A stretch of DNA of 64,000 nt, taken from positions 434,001 to 498,000 of the forward strand of contig OY725496.1 in assembly GCA_963281255.1 (NCBI GenBank), in the 5' to 3' direction. The notes below the pieces were generated by a model that saw only the letters and a program-made list of their open reading frames with translations, ran no database searches and was not told the origin of the DNA. How positions within the stretch are numbered: position 1 is the stretch's first letter; every line of letters starts with the position of its first letter. Shown piece after piece: positions 53,447-64,000 of the stretch. Both the position numbers and the translations under genes were made by a program. This DNA is from Aphrocallistes beatrix (Eukaryota; Porifera; Hexactinellida; Sceptrulophora; Aphrocallistidae).

Positions 53447-54338
53447 CTCATTTATACCTTTTTTATTGCTTAGTTCCCAATATTAGTTTGAGTTTATTTT
53501 TTCTTTTCTTATTGTGAGATCCTCCCAAAACCCTGATTTATATCCTTGAATTGTAAATAGCTATTTTATCTTTTGATTTGTTTCTTGCAATTTATTTTAT
53601 TTCTGCTAATTCAGCTTGTTTCAAATTATTCTTTTTTCGAATAGCTCAAATTTAGTGTCCCACCGCCATTCCTGTTCCCCGAAGGGACAGATAAGATGCA
53701 TTTGCAAGAGAAAAGAAATGATAACAACGATGTAGAAACAGATTGGCACCATTCTGTCTTTTAAATGCAGTACATTTTAAGTCTAACTAATTATCCATTT
53801 GCAGCCAGGGATGAGATCTGGTATGGGTTTTTCTAACTTTTTAGTTCATATCCAAGTTTCAGATTCAAATTGCATCTAGAATAGAAGAGATATTCGTAAT
53901 AGAATATAGTCGAGTTTCGACTAAAATAAGGATTCAGATTCAGGTTCGTATCGGGGTCTGAAAAGTGTCCCTGATTCCAACCTACTCTGTTTTTATACAT
54001 AGGAATCACATTTTGATTTTCTGAAGATATTTCAGGTGTTTTGTATTATACCTACGTACCTATGTATGGCTTTTACACTTGTATCAATTTTCTTTTGTTC
54101 AGAACAATTAATAAGGTTTGTTTGAGTTTTATAAATATTTTTCTTGAAATATTGTCACTTGTCCGAATCGTAATTTTAGGTTTAGTGACAATATTTCAAA
54201 TTAAAAAGGATTTTAGGAGGTTAACCCTGGATGTTATTATATTTTCAATTTTAATGACTAAATTAGCATGAATCAATAGACTTCGAAATTCGTCAACGAA
54301 TAATTTTTCATATGGACCCGAAAATATGATATTCGAAA
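53447..54338. other. Intergenic DNA
   Basis: AT-rich 3' flank and spacer; blocks W-Z are not present. No gene seen. Confidence 0.45.
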
Positions 54339-54346
54339 TCTACACC

Positions 54347-54874
54347 TAGGGATTCCAATCCCGGCCAAATTTCTCAATCCCGGGATTTCGGGATTGATAT
54401 TTTTCTAATCCCGGGATTCAAGATCTTTCCAATCCCGGGATTTTTCGGGATTGTATCTTGCAGGAAAATTTATTTAAATTTTAATTTGGAAAATTTAGAG
54501 AAGGAAGATATTATTTAATTTAATTCTTGACAAACTCTTTGAAAACAAGGAATGTACATTCAGCCATAAAAATATGAGATAATCGTAATATTTGATTATT
54601 TATTATTGTAGAAAGCCTATTTATAGATTAGTAAATAGTAATACAGTACATACTTGTAAATCGTATTGTTGTTATTTGACACTGAATAGTGTGTTTGTAA
54701 GTTACCATGTAAATAGGATCTTGTTTCCAAGTAGTGTGATTGGTAATTATAAGGAAATTGTTCAATTGCTTACACACTAAAGTTTCGGGATCCCGGGATT
54801 GAAATATCGGGATCGGGATTATAAAACTAATCCCGGAGGTAAAATGGCCCGGGATCCCGGGATTGTAACCCCTA
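54347..54874. mobile_element. 528 bp hAT-type MITE with perfect 8 bp target duplication
   Basis: Ends TAGGGATTCCAATCCCGG / TAGGGGTTACAATCCCGG, rich in AATCCCGGGATT palindromes. Exact duplications TCTACACC at 54339-54346 and 54875-54882. Inserted into a 141 bp unit of repeat family B, which resumes on the far side. Confidence 0.9.
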
Positions 54875-55610
54875 TCTACACCCCTGAAAACCCCATGTCA
54901 ACCGTTGAAAGCAAGTTTCTAGTCTATTTTTGTAATTTGTTTACTTTATGTATCTATTGTAAACAAAAGTAAACAAAAATTTATCATATCGATCTGAAAA
55001 TATGATATTCGAATTCTACACCCCTGAAAACCCCATGTCAACCGTTGAAAGCAAGTTTCTAGCATATTTTTGAGAATTATTTACTTTATGTATCTATTAT
55101 AAACAAAAGTAAACAAATAATTTATCATATCGATCTGAAAATATGATATTCGAAATCTACACCCCTAAAAACCCCATGTCAACTGTTGGAAGCTAGTTTC
55201 TAGCATAATTTTCAAAATTCGTCAAATCGTGTGAAAATATGTATATAAAGGTGTGAAAATATAGAAATAACCTTTTTAACTGCTATACACTATAATATAT
55301 AATTGAGACATTCATAAAACTTATTGCTTTGAAGTATTAATTACAATTACAGCCTACAATATTGTCGTATAATGATTTCTATTGTGAGAGTGAAGCCGTA
55401 CATAGTATTGTATAGAAAAGGTGTGAAAAATTGTTTTCCATTTTTTTTGCAGAGGTGTGAAAATTTCGCTTAGATCTTAGAACTTAATCGTAAATTCATC
55501 ATTTGAAACCACATACCAATTTTCGTACCTCTACGACTTGCTAATTCTTCAATCAATTCGAACAAACAAACAAAAATACAAAAAAATCCTAGCATTTTAA
55601 TATATAAGAT
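54875..55610. repeat. Repeat family B, second long copy
   Basis: 141 bp-type units (CCCCATGTCAACCGTTGAAA at about 54892 and 55029), then the same unique part as 29690-30090 and the (CAAA)n tail at about 55560. Confidence 0.8.
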
Positions 55611-55622
55611 ATATAAAATTAC

Positions 55623-56240
55623 CAGGGTTGAAACCGAATAGTTGATTATTCGGTTTAACCAAATATTATTTGCAAATAATTGATATTTGGTTTGTAACCA
55701 AATATCATTATTTGGTATTCGGTTGAGAACCAAATAATTTGGTCAACCGAATAATTTGGTCAACCGAATAATTTGGTCAACCAAATAATTTGGTCAACTG
55801 AATATTTAGCCAAACAAATAATTTACATTCTTTCCCAACACAATAATCACATGTTCCTACAAGAAGTGGTCCGAACACAAATAAATATAATAGGCTTACT
55901 TATACTTGAATATATTTTTGTATAAATATTTATATAAACATTTATGCAAAAATATAATCAAGTATTATTTGGTTGACCAAATTATTCGGTTGACCAAATT
56001 ATTTGGTTGACCAAATATTCGGTTAACCAAATTATTTGGTCGACCAAATATTCGGTTAACCAAATTATTTGGTCGACCAAATATTCGGTTGACCAAATTA
56101 TTCGGTTGACCAAATTATTTGGTTGACCAAATATTCGGTTGACCAAATTATTCGGTTTGACCATTATTCGGTTAACCAAATTATTTGGTCTACCCATTAT
56201 TCGGTTAAATTGATATTTGGTTGAAGCGGTTTCAACCTTG
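55623..56240. mobile_element. hAT-like MITE with a 17 bp minisatellite
   Basis: Ends CAGGGTTGAAACCG / CAAGGTTGAAACCG. The interior is dominated by ACCAAATTATTCGGTTG-type units. No matching 8 bp duplication is visible, perhaps because the right end abuts a (TA)n tract. Confidence 0.65.
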
Positions 56241-56252
56241 ATATATATATAT

Positions 56253-56801
56253 ATCCTTACTATTGAAACTCGATTAATATTTGTATATATATATCTATAT
56301 ATATATCTGTTACGAATTGATTGAAGAAACTGCCAGGCGCAGAAAGCTGATTTTTGGCATGTGGGAGTCTTTTGGCTATGGCTCCAGTAAGTTCTGAGCT
56401 CAGACGAAAATGTCGACTCATCATGGAATTATGACGTCATTGTCACATTTTAAAAAGTTAAGCAACACAGTTATTCGGGAATAACTCAGCCATTATAGGA
56501 GATAGAAGGCTGAAATTTTAATAGAATCTGTATACTAACATGTCTCACATATGATGCAACTATCATCAAAAATGATGACTCATCACTTTGTTATGACGTC
56601 ATCATTACGCATCAAAATTTTTTAAATTCACAAATTTGGTGATTTTTCGAGTGATATCGATTAGCACAGTAGGACAGACATATTTAGAGATGTTATCTCC
56701 CATATAATTAACCAATGTGACTCCAGGCGACCGAAGGGAGCCTCCGGCGGACACAAAGTGTCCGCCAGCCGCGCAGCGCAAGCAAGCGCGAAGCGCGCTT
56801 G
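56253..56801 (-). mobile_element. Repeat family A, full-length inverted copy
   Basis: Complete, minus strand, nearly identical to the 41140 copy. Confidence 0.85.
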
Positions 56802-56812
56802 TATATATATAA

Positions 56813-57253
56813 TAGTCGAACCTGCTACAGCGGCCACTCTATATAACGGTCACCTGTCTATTGCGGTCACCAATGAACAGTCCCGTCCATAATATTGAAC
56901 CTGTGTATAGCGGTCATCTGCTCAACGCGGCCAGCGGGCACCCGTTTGTAGTCCCTTACTAACCTTAAAACTGTGTATAACGGCCATCACCTATCTATAA
57001 CGGCCGCGGCCGCTAGCTGTCTATAACAGCCATCACCTTTTCAATTTTTTACGTGTTTATTACAGGACCTGTTACGAACGATAAACAATTTTAATGTAAT
57101 TACTTCAAGTAATGGAATTTCTAAAAACTTATTTATTGCACTACGTTGATACCTTTTGGGGATTAAGACAATCACCTGTATATAACGGTCATCTGTGTAT
57201 AACGACCAATTTTGTCCAGTGCCTTGGGTGGCCGTTATATACAGGTTCCACTG
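56813..57253. mobile_element. DNA-transposon MITE with TATAACGGCCAC-type ends
   Basis: GTCGAACCTGCTACAGCGGC at left; the complement of CAGTGGAACCTGTATATAAC at right. Many internal AACGGTCAC / AACGGCCA words. Pogo/Tigger-like by appearance, TA flank at the right end. Confidence 0.6.
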
Positions 57254-57267
57254 TATATACATATATA

Positions 57268-57767
57268 CAAGCACGCTTCGCTTGCTTGAGCTGCGCGACA
57301 GGCGGACACTTTGTGTCCGCCGGAGACTCATTTCGGTCGCCTGGGGTCACATTGATTAATTAAAGGGAGATGAAATAGGTCTGTTATACAGTTATAATCG
57401 ATATCGCACGATAAATTACCAAATTTGTCAATTTTTAAAATTTTGATGAGTAATGATGACGTCATAACAGTGATGAGTCATCCTTTTTTGATGATAGTTG
57501 CATCATATGTGATGTATGTTAGTATACAGATTCTATTAAAATTTCAGCTTTCTATCTCCTATAATGGCTGAGTTATGCTCGAATAACTGTATTGCTTAAC
57601 TTTTAAAAATGTGACAATTACGTCATAATTCCATGATGAGTCGACATTTTCTTCTGAGCTCAGAACTTAGTGGAGCCATAGCCAAAAGACTCACACATGC
57701 CAAAAATCAGCATTCTATGGGCGGCAGTTTCTTCAATCAATTCGTTACATACATATATATATATATA
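57268..57767 (+). mobile_element. Repeat family A copy, tail missing
   Basis: Head and body complete; stops in the (TA)n tract where the next copy begins. Confidence 0.8.
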
Positions 57768-58304
57768 CAAGCGCGCTTCGCTTGCTTGCGCTGCGCGGCT
57801 GGCGGACACTTTGTGTCCGCCGGAGGCTCCCTTCAGTCGCCTGGATGTGACATTGGTCAATTAAACGGGATATATCATCTCTAAATATGTCCATCTTAGT
57901 TTTAAAATCGAGATCACTCAAAAAAACACCAAATTTGTCAATTTTTAAAATTTTGATGAGTAATGATGACGTCATAGCAAAGTGATGTCATCATTTTTTG
58001 ATGATAGTTGCATCATATGTGAGACGTGTTAGGATACAGATTCTATTAAAATTTCAGCCTTCTATCTCCTATAATGGCTGAGTTATGCCCGAATAACTGT
58101 GTTGCTTAACTTTTTAAAATGTGACAATGACGTCATAATTCCATGATGAGTCGACATTTTCGTATGAGCTCAGAACTTACTGGAGCCATAGCCAAAAGAC
58201 TCACACATGCCAAAAATCAGCTTTCTGTGCCTGGCAGTTTCTACAATCAATTCGTTACAGAGATATATATATACAAACAATAATCGAGTTTTAATAGTAA
58301 GGAT
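57768..58304 (+). mobile_element. Repeat family A, full-length copy
   Basis: Complete; a second tail (TTAATAGTAAGGAT) follows at about 58320-58343. Confidence 0.85.
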
Positions 58305-58339
58305 ATATATATATATACATTAATCGAGTTTTAATAGTA

Positions 58340-59640
58340 AGGATATTGTAAACAAAGGTTAACGAATAATTTTTTATATGAATTCAAAAATTTAATATTC
58401 TAAATCCCTACCCCTGAAACCACATATTCCCTTTGGATGCCAGCCTCTAGCCTATTTTTATAATTTGTTTACTTATGTATCTATTGTGAATAAAAGTCAA
58501 CAAATCAATTATCAAATTTACTCGAAAATATGATATTCTAATTTTACACCCCATGTCAACCGTTGAAAGCAAGTTTCTGGAATATTTTTGAGATTTGTTT
58601 ACTTTATGTATCTATTGTAAACAAAGGTAAACAAAAGATTTATCATATCGGTATGAAAATATTTTTATACAAAATAGAATCATATGAATCGCATTATAAA
58701 AGTCTGATAATTGATTCCAATGAATTTCATTCACAAATAGCCCTTTTGATTATGTGCATAATTCACTACTATTTGATCCCAATGTATTTGCATTATAAAA
58801 TAATCGAATTTGATTGGTCAGCACATTTTGTCACCTATCTAGGCGAGGTGTGAACATTTCTTTAGATCATCGAACTCCCTTCTAGTTTCATTATTGCCTA
58901 CCTGTGTGCCAAATTTCACGTTTCTAGCACCTCCCAGTTCTTCAATCAATTCGCACAAGCAAAAAACCCATTGCGTTTTATTATATACAAGCGCGTTTCG
59001 CTTGCTTGCGCTGCGCGGCCTGCGACAACTTCGTGTCCACAGAGTCGCCCTGCGGGCGCCTGGAGTTACTCAGTCTAGCCTATTTTTGGGATTTGTTTTA
59101 CATTATATAATAAACATTGTAAACAAAAGTTAACGAATAATTTCTAATATGGATCCGAAAATTTTATATTCTAAATCAACATCCCTGAAAACCTCATGTC
59201 AAACGGAAACCAGCATCTATCCTATTCTTGTAATTTGTTTACTTTATGTAACTATTGTAAACAAAAGTAAACAAAGAATATATCATATAGATCTGAGAAT
59301 ATTATATTCGGAATCTACACCCCTGAAAACCCCATGTCGCCCGTTGGGAGCTAGTCTAATATTTAACAAAATTCGTCAAATGGTGTGAAAATATGTGTAT
59401 AAAGTTGTGAAAATATATACGTAATCTTTTTTATTGCTATACACTATAATGCATTTAGGATATCAAACATAAGTTGTGACTTAATAACAATGACGATCTA
59501 TTGTAGTGTGTTGTACATTGATTTCTACTGTGAAGTGTAGTCACTTATTTGTATAGAAAAGGTGTGAAAAATTGTTTTCCATTTTTTTGCAGAGGTGTGA
59601 AAATTTCGCTTAGATCTTAGAACTTAATCGTAGTCATATC
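58340..59640. repeat. Decayed repeat family B units and a family A head
   Basis: 141 bp-type units at about 58500-58650 and 59150-59360, a family A head at 58988-59062, and a family B unique part at 59340-59640. No gene supported. Confidence 0.6.
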
Positions 59641-59915
59641 AAATATGATGTAACTATCATCAAAAAAAGATGATTCATCACTGTTATGACGTCATCATTA
59701 CGCATCAAAATTGTAAAAATTAACAAATTTGGTGATTTTTCGTGCGATATCAATTGTAACAGTAGGACAGATGTATTTAGAGATGTTATCTCCCATTTAA
59801 TTAATCAATGGTGACCACAGGCGCCCACAAAGTGTCCGCCAGCCGCGCAACGCAAGTAAGCGAAGCGGGCTTGTATATATATATACAAATTAATCGAGTT
59901 TTAATAGTAGGGATA
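59641..59915. mobile_element. Chimeric family A fragment
   Basis: 59641-59872 is family A body and head on the minus strand; it is followed by a plus-strand tail ending TTAATAGTAGGGAT, so two copies recombined or nested at the (TA)n tract. Confidence 0.65.
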
Positions 59916-60046
59916 CATATGGCTTCCAGGTTTTGTCACTTTGTAGTACTATCTTTAAATAAATTTGCTGTGCTGTGCTGTTAATTTTCACCAATAACGA
60001 TTATATAGGCGAATCAAATCAATTCAACTATAATATAATAGTCCCA

Positions 60047-60063
60047 CCAAATACTGTAATTGG
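60047..60063 (+). promoter_or_regulatory. Conserved array promoter motif
   Basis: CCAAATACTGTAATTGG ending 98 bp before the ATG at 60162, kept although the gene behind it is broken. Confidence 0.6.
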
Positions 60064-60161
60064 ATATATCTTTAGACACTATTAAGGATAATAAGTAATA
60101 TTTAATTACATCTCATCTAGATATGTGCACATTTTAATTATTATTGAATTCTATTGAGTGA

Positions 60162-61371
60162 ATGGCTACGCGTGAAGGTATTGGAGGAGGTTTGGAGGGA
60201 TTGGATCGGTTCGATGCTTTGACACAGGAAATAGAAGAGAAGTTCACTTCCATTCTCTCCTCGAAACACGAAGAGTGTCTCTTCTTGAGAGAGTGAAGAA
60301 GATGAGAGAACTCTACCAGCAACATCAGGAACTGTCGGAAACGATAGAACAGCTGGAAGGAATCGGAAGAGCAACCAATGAGATGTTAAAAATGAACTTG
60401 GTTTCAACAGTAAACAAAACGTAATTAAGACTTTGGATGATGAGATTGAAGAGTTGACTGGAAAAAAGGCGGATTTAGATCAAATTTCTAATCTAAAGTT
60501 TGTCGTAAATAATATAGAGTTTTCTGATTGTGTAAAGAAGATGCATTTGAGAGAAATAGAAGCAGTGGGGTATTCTAAGAGACGAGAACCTCTTGTCATG
60601 AAGGGGAAAAGAGGATTTGGTGAAGGAAAAGTTATTAATCCACTAGGTATATATATTGACGATATGAGAAACGAAGTGTTTGTTGTTGATTACTATAAGG
60701 AATTAGTATATGTCTATTCTTCTGAGGGAGATTTTATAAGAAAATTTGGAGAAAAACAGTTGAATGGGCCTTGTGGTATCTGTCTATCTGGAGAATTCCT
60801 ATTTGTCTCAAGTCTATCAAGTTCAGTAGTTTCCAAGTTTGCTAAAACTGGAGAGTTTGTAAAGAATACTAGCTTAGAAGGTGAGAATGCTATTCAGCTT
60901 ACGAGTCCAAGAGGTCTTTGCGTACATAATGAATTTGTGTATATTTGTAATGGAGGACATAACAGAATCGAAGTATTGAAACTAGATCTGACATTTGTAA
61001 AGAATTTCGGAGAAGACAAACTAGAATATCCAGAAGATATCAAACTATTCAAAAATCAGATATTTGTTCTCGTTCAGCTTAATAGTACAATTCACACATT
61101 CAATACAGAACACAATTATCTCCGTTCTATCCATTTCACAGGACTACAGAGTCAGATATCTCACGCTCACTTTTTCACGATGGACCTTAAGGGTAACTTT
61201 ATAGTTAGTGACCGTGTAGCTGGTTGTTTGAAACTTTTCAAACCTTCAGGAGAATATGTAGAAACACTAGGAGGCGGATTTCTATTCTTATCTGATGGTG
61301 TTGCTGTTGATAATCAACAGCGTATTGTCGTTAAGTGCGAGTCGAGTTACAATTGTTTCCAAATATATTAA
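60162..61371 (+). pseudogene. Coiled-coil/NHL array member 7, two frameshifts in the coil
   Basis: Starts with the usual MATREGIGGGLEGLDR, then a 4 bp deletion at about 60244 (AAGTTCACTTCC against AAGTTCTCTCACTTCC in its neighbours) and a 1 bp deletion at about 60406. The two do not cancel, so the N-terminus is out of frame with the propeller. From about 60421 the frame is open to the stop with all six blades. Loops: NPLGI and DYYKEL (blade 1), PCGI (blade 2), NGGHNR (blade 3), AHFFTMDLKG and SDRVAG (blade 5), VKCESSYN (last strand). An assembly or read error is possible for the single-base event but less so for the 4 bp event. Confidence 0.8.
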
Positions 61372-62730
61372 CTTTTCCTTATTTTCTATGTTATTCCTGA
61401 TTGCTGTATTTAGTTATATGTGTAATGTTTGACTGTATCTGATTTTGTATTTGATTTAGATACATAACTATGCCCAAACGGGATCGTCACTTATTTATTT
61501 TAGAATACCGCTTCAAATGTTCTAGAAGTACTGACAAGCCGTATTGGTTATTATTCTGTGTTTTGGCAGGCCAAAACTGTTCCCCCCTGCCATAATTGGT
61601 CCGGATCAATGGACGGACATTGTACGGCCATCCTTGCCATAAGGGCATCTCTCTATAGAATCTTCACTTAAAATGGTCCCCCAGACAAAGTTTAACAACC
61701 CAAACTGGTCCCCGGACCAAATTTGGCTGCCAAAATTGGTCCCCAGGACCAAGTTTGGCCTGATTAATCCCTACTCTACTTCATCCTTTGTTCAAAATTT
61801 GGAGGTGGATACCAGGAGCCTTTTTCATCAAACTTCTTAAAACAACTGTTGGTAGCAGTGGCGTAGCCAGACATTGATCTCAACCTGGCATACCTGGCAC
61901 TCACCTACTTTTAGGCACCCACCCAAGGTGCACCAACCGCGTCCTGGTCCCGGCTGGCCCCTCCCTAGCTATGCCACTGATTGGTGGTGAAATCTATACA
62001 CTGTAAGTCTGCATTTCTTGTGGGGGGAGGTTTATCCAATTTTGGCCCAAACTAAACCTGAATTCGAACGCGTCACAAACCCGATTCTAACTCTGTTCTC
62101 TGTAACTACCTCAAGACTAGACTAGATACAGGACGACATGCCTAATTTTATTTACGGGACTAGACAGGACCATCCTGTATAATCGAGATATCTAATTTCA
62201 GTCCTATCCTGGAAATTAGGTATTTTACTTGTCTTGTCGCGGAGATTATCCATTTTTTCTCAACACTTGAATTACCAATAGCACTTTTTTCTACTATTTT
62301 TTAGAAATTTTTGGAAACATCCAGGTTTTGGAATTATTTAGGAAAGATTGTTTCTGAACGTAAGTCAATTTACATGTCGTCCAGACATTTTATATGGTGT
62401 CCCAGAAAGTAACTTATTTTTCCCAGGAAAAAAATAACAAGTTTATTATTAAAAGGTTTTGTTACATTTCCTCCGATCAACCTACTCGCCTTTTCATGGA
62501 AATTAGGCATACCCGTTAGTTATAATTTGAACTATTTAAGTAGCTATAATAGTTTGAATCAAGCTGAACTACGAGTAGAGATACAAGTTTATTTGTAAGA
62601 ATCAAACTAAAAATGGCAAAAAAGATGAACTCTATATTTACTACTAGTTGTATATTTTTTGAAAGAAATCTCATATAAAAAATAGAAGATAAATATTAGA
62701 AACTCCTTAATAAAGAATGTTATAAATTGG
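61372..62730. other. Convergent spacer between members 7 and 8, with transposon scraps
   Basis: 61560-61770 has repeated CCAAAACTGGTCC / GGACCAA words of an inverted element. 62135-62515 is bounded by CATGCCTAATTTTA and AATTAGGCATACCC, related to the hairpin at 50735. No gene. Confidence 0.45.
61856..61979. mobile_element. 124 bp hAT-like mini-MITE
   Basis: Ends CAGTGGCGTAGCCA / CAGTGGCATAGCTA; flanks GTTGGTAG and ATTGGTGG match at 6 of 8 positions. Confidence 0.65.
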
Positions 62731-63942
62731 TTAGTAAATTTGAAAGCATTTGTAACTCAGCTGGTTAATAACGACAATGTGCTGTAGATTATCCATAACG
62801 ACACCTTTAGGTAGAGATAGAAATCCTTCTCCTAGTGTCTCTACACATTCTCCTGAAGAATTGAATACTTTTAAACAACTACCTTCAAAGTCACTAACTA
62901 TAAAGTTACCCTTATTATCAATTGTGAAGAAGTAAGCGTGAGATATCTGACTCTGTAGTCCTGTGAAATGGATAGAACGGAGATAATTGTGTTCTGTATT
63001 GAATGCGTGAATTGTGCTATTAAGCTGAACGAGAACAAATATCTGATTTTGGAATAGTTTGATATCTTCTGGATATTCTAGTTTGCATTCTCCGAAATTC
63101 TTTACAAATGTCAGATCTAGTTTCAATACTTCGATTCTGTTATGTCCTCCATTACAAATATACACAAATTCATTATGTACGCAAAGACCTCTTGGACTCT
63201 TAAGCTGAATAGCATTCTCACCTTCTAAGCTAGTACTCTTCACAAATTCTCCAGTTTTAGCAAACTTGGAAATTGCTGAACTTGATAAGTTTGTGACAAA
63301 TATGAATTCCCTCGATAGACAGATACCATAAAGTCCATTCAACTGTTCTTTTCCAAATTTTCGAATAAAATCTCCTTCAGAAGAATAAACACATACTAAT
63401 AACTTATAGTAATCAACAACAAACACTTCGTTACTCGTATCGTCCATAGATATACCCTGAGGGTTAATAATTTCTTCTTCACCGTATCCTCTCCTCCCTT
63501 TCATAACAAGAGGTTCTCTTCTCTTTCTGTACGCCACTGTTTCTACTCCTCTCGAATGCATTCTCTCTACACAATCAGAAAACTCTTCAATATTTTTTAC
63601 AAACTTTAGAGTAGAAACTTGATCTAAATTCGACTTATTTCGTTTCAATTCTGCTATTTTATCATCCCATATTTGAACTACGTCATTTTTATTTGCTGTA
63701 ATCAAGTTGGACATCAACTTTCTCGTTGATTCTTTGATCCTTTCCACCTCTTGTATCGCTTCGGACAGTTCCTGATGCTGCTGGTAGAGTTCTCTCATCT
63801 TCTTCACTCTCTCAAGAAGAGACACTCTTCGTGTTTCGAGGAGAGAATGGAAGTGAGAGAACTTCTCTTCTATTTCCTGTGTCAAAGCATCGAACCGAGC
63901 CAATCCCTCCAAACCTCCTCCAATACCTTCACGCGTTGCCAT
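62731..63942 (-). CDS. Coiled-coil/NHL six-blade propeller protein, array member 8 (inverted)
   Basis: 403 residues, intronless, on the opposite strand to the other members. The coil is the A version (RIKESTRKLMSNLITANKND, KIAELKRNKSNLDQ), closest to member 2 despite being at the far end. It has its own linker changes (NIEEFSDCVERMHSRGVETVAYRK). Loops: NPQGIS and DYYKLL (blade 1), LYGI and TNLSSSA (blade 2), NGGHNR (blade 3, as member 7), ECKLEYPED (blade 4), SDFEGS (blade 5), VINQLSYK. The conserved upstream sequence (CTCAGCTAGATATG) is present to the window edge; the 17 bp motif would lie just outside. Confidence 0.88.
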   Translation of the reverse strand: MATREGIGGGLEGLARFDALTQEIEEKFSHFHSLLETRRVSLLERVKKMRELYQQHQELSEAIQEVERIKESTRKLMSNLITANKNDVVQIWDDKIAELKRNKSNLDQVSTLKFVKNIEEFSDCVERMHSRGVETVAYRKRREPLVMKGRRGYGEEEIINPQGISMDDTSNEVFVVDYYKLLVCVYSSEGDFIRKFGKEQLNGLYGICLSREFIFVTNLSSSAISKFAKTGEFVKSTSLEGENAIQLKSPRGLCVHNEFVYICNGGHNRIEVLKLDLTFVKNFGECKLEYPEDIKLFQNQIFVLVQLNSTIHAFNTEHNYLRSIHFTGLQSQISHAYFFTIDNKGNFIVSDFEGSCLKVFNSSGECVETLGEGFLSLPKGVVMDNLQHIVVINQLSYKCFQIY

Positions 63943-64000
63943 TTACTCAATTGAACTCGTTAATAATTATAATGTATGCATATCTAGCTGAGATTTAATT

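Noticed and set aside
60433..61371. A separate shorter propeller gene starting at 60433
   Set aside because: The frame opens at TTG, and homology extends upstream to the normal ATG at 60162 through two deletions; it is the broken member 7.

Overview
The window is AT-rich animal-type DNA: intronless multi-pass receptor-like genes, TRIM-NHL-like propeller genes, one ten-exon transposase gene with short GT-AG introns, and many DNA-transposon relics. The mix best suits an early-branching animal, most likely a demosponge. That is inference from gene style; no sequence fixes the species.

Left part (1-28,500): a dispersed family of about 385-residue multi-pass membrane proteins. There are four complete intronless genes (10593, 14897, 19176, 27337) and one cut by the left edge on the minus strand (1-597). 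Each has a TATA-like box 40-80 bp before its start codon. They sit in duplicated DNA (11,840-14,060 repeated at 17,010-18,750; 2,178-3,960 repeated at 7,890-10,400). Between them lies one FAD-linked oxidase gene (4195-6063, minus) with both residues for bicovalent flavin attachment.

At 20,453-26,144 sits a 5.7 kb cut-and-paste transposon of Ginger type: about 120 bp terminal inverted repeats, a 4 bp target duplication (GAGC), and a ten-exon gene whose introns keep phase throughout. The predicted 813-residue protein has an HHCC zinc module, a D,D35E integrase core, a GPY/F-like module and a C-terminal OTU cysteine-protease domain. It inserted one base inside an older MITE.

Middle (28,500-34,900): mostly repeats (141 bp tandem units, a 12 bp palindromic array, a fold-back element with two MITEs nested in one arm), plus a frameshifted fragment resembling L-seryl-tRNA(Sec) kinase.

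Right part (34,900-64,000): a tandem array of eight coiled-coil/NHL genes (six intact, one 5'-truncated, one frameshifted; the last is inverted). Coding ends and promoters are nearly identical between copies, while the second half of the coil and specific loop positions of each propeller blade differ. The spacers are duplicated blocks broken up by a transposon family carrying CRE (TGACGTCA) and AP-1 (TGAGTCA) sites. The array looks like a diversifying recognition family kept similar by gene conversion; its ligand and function are unknown.
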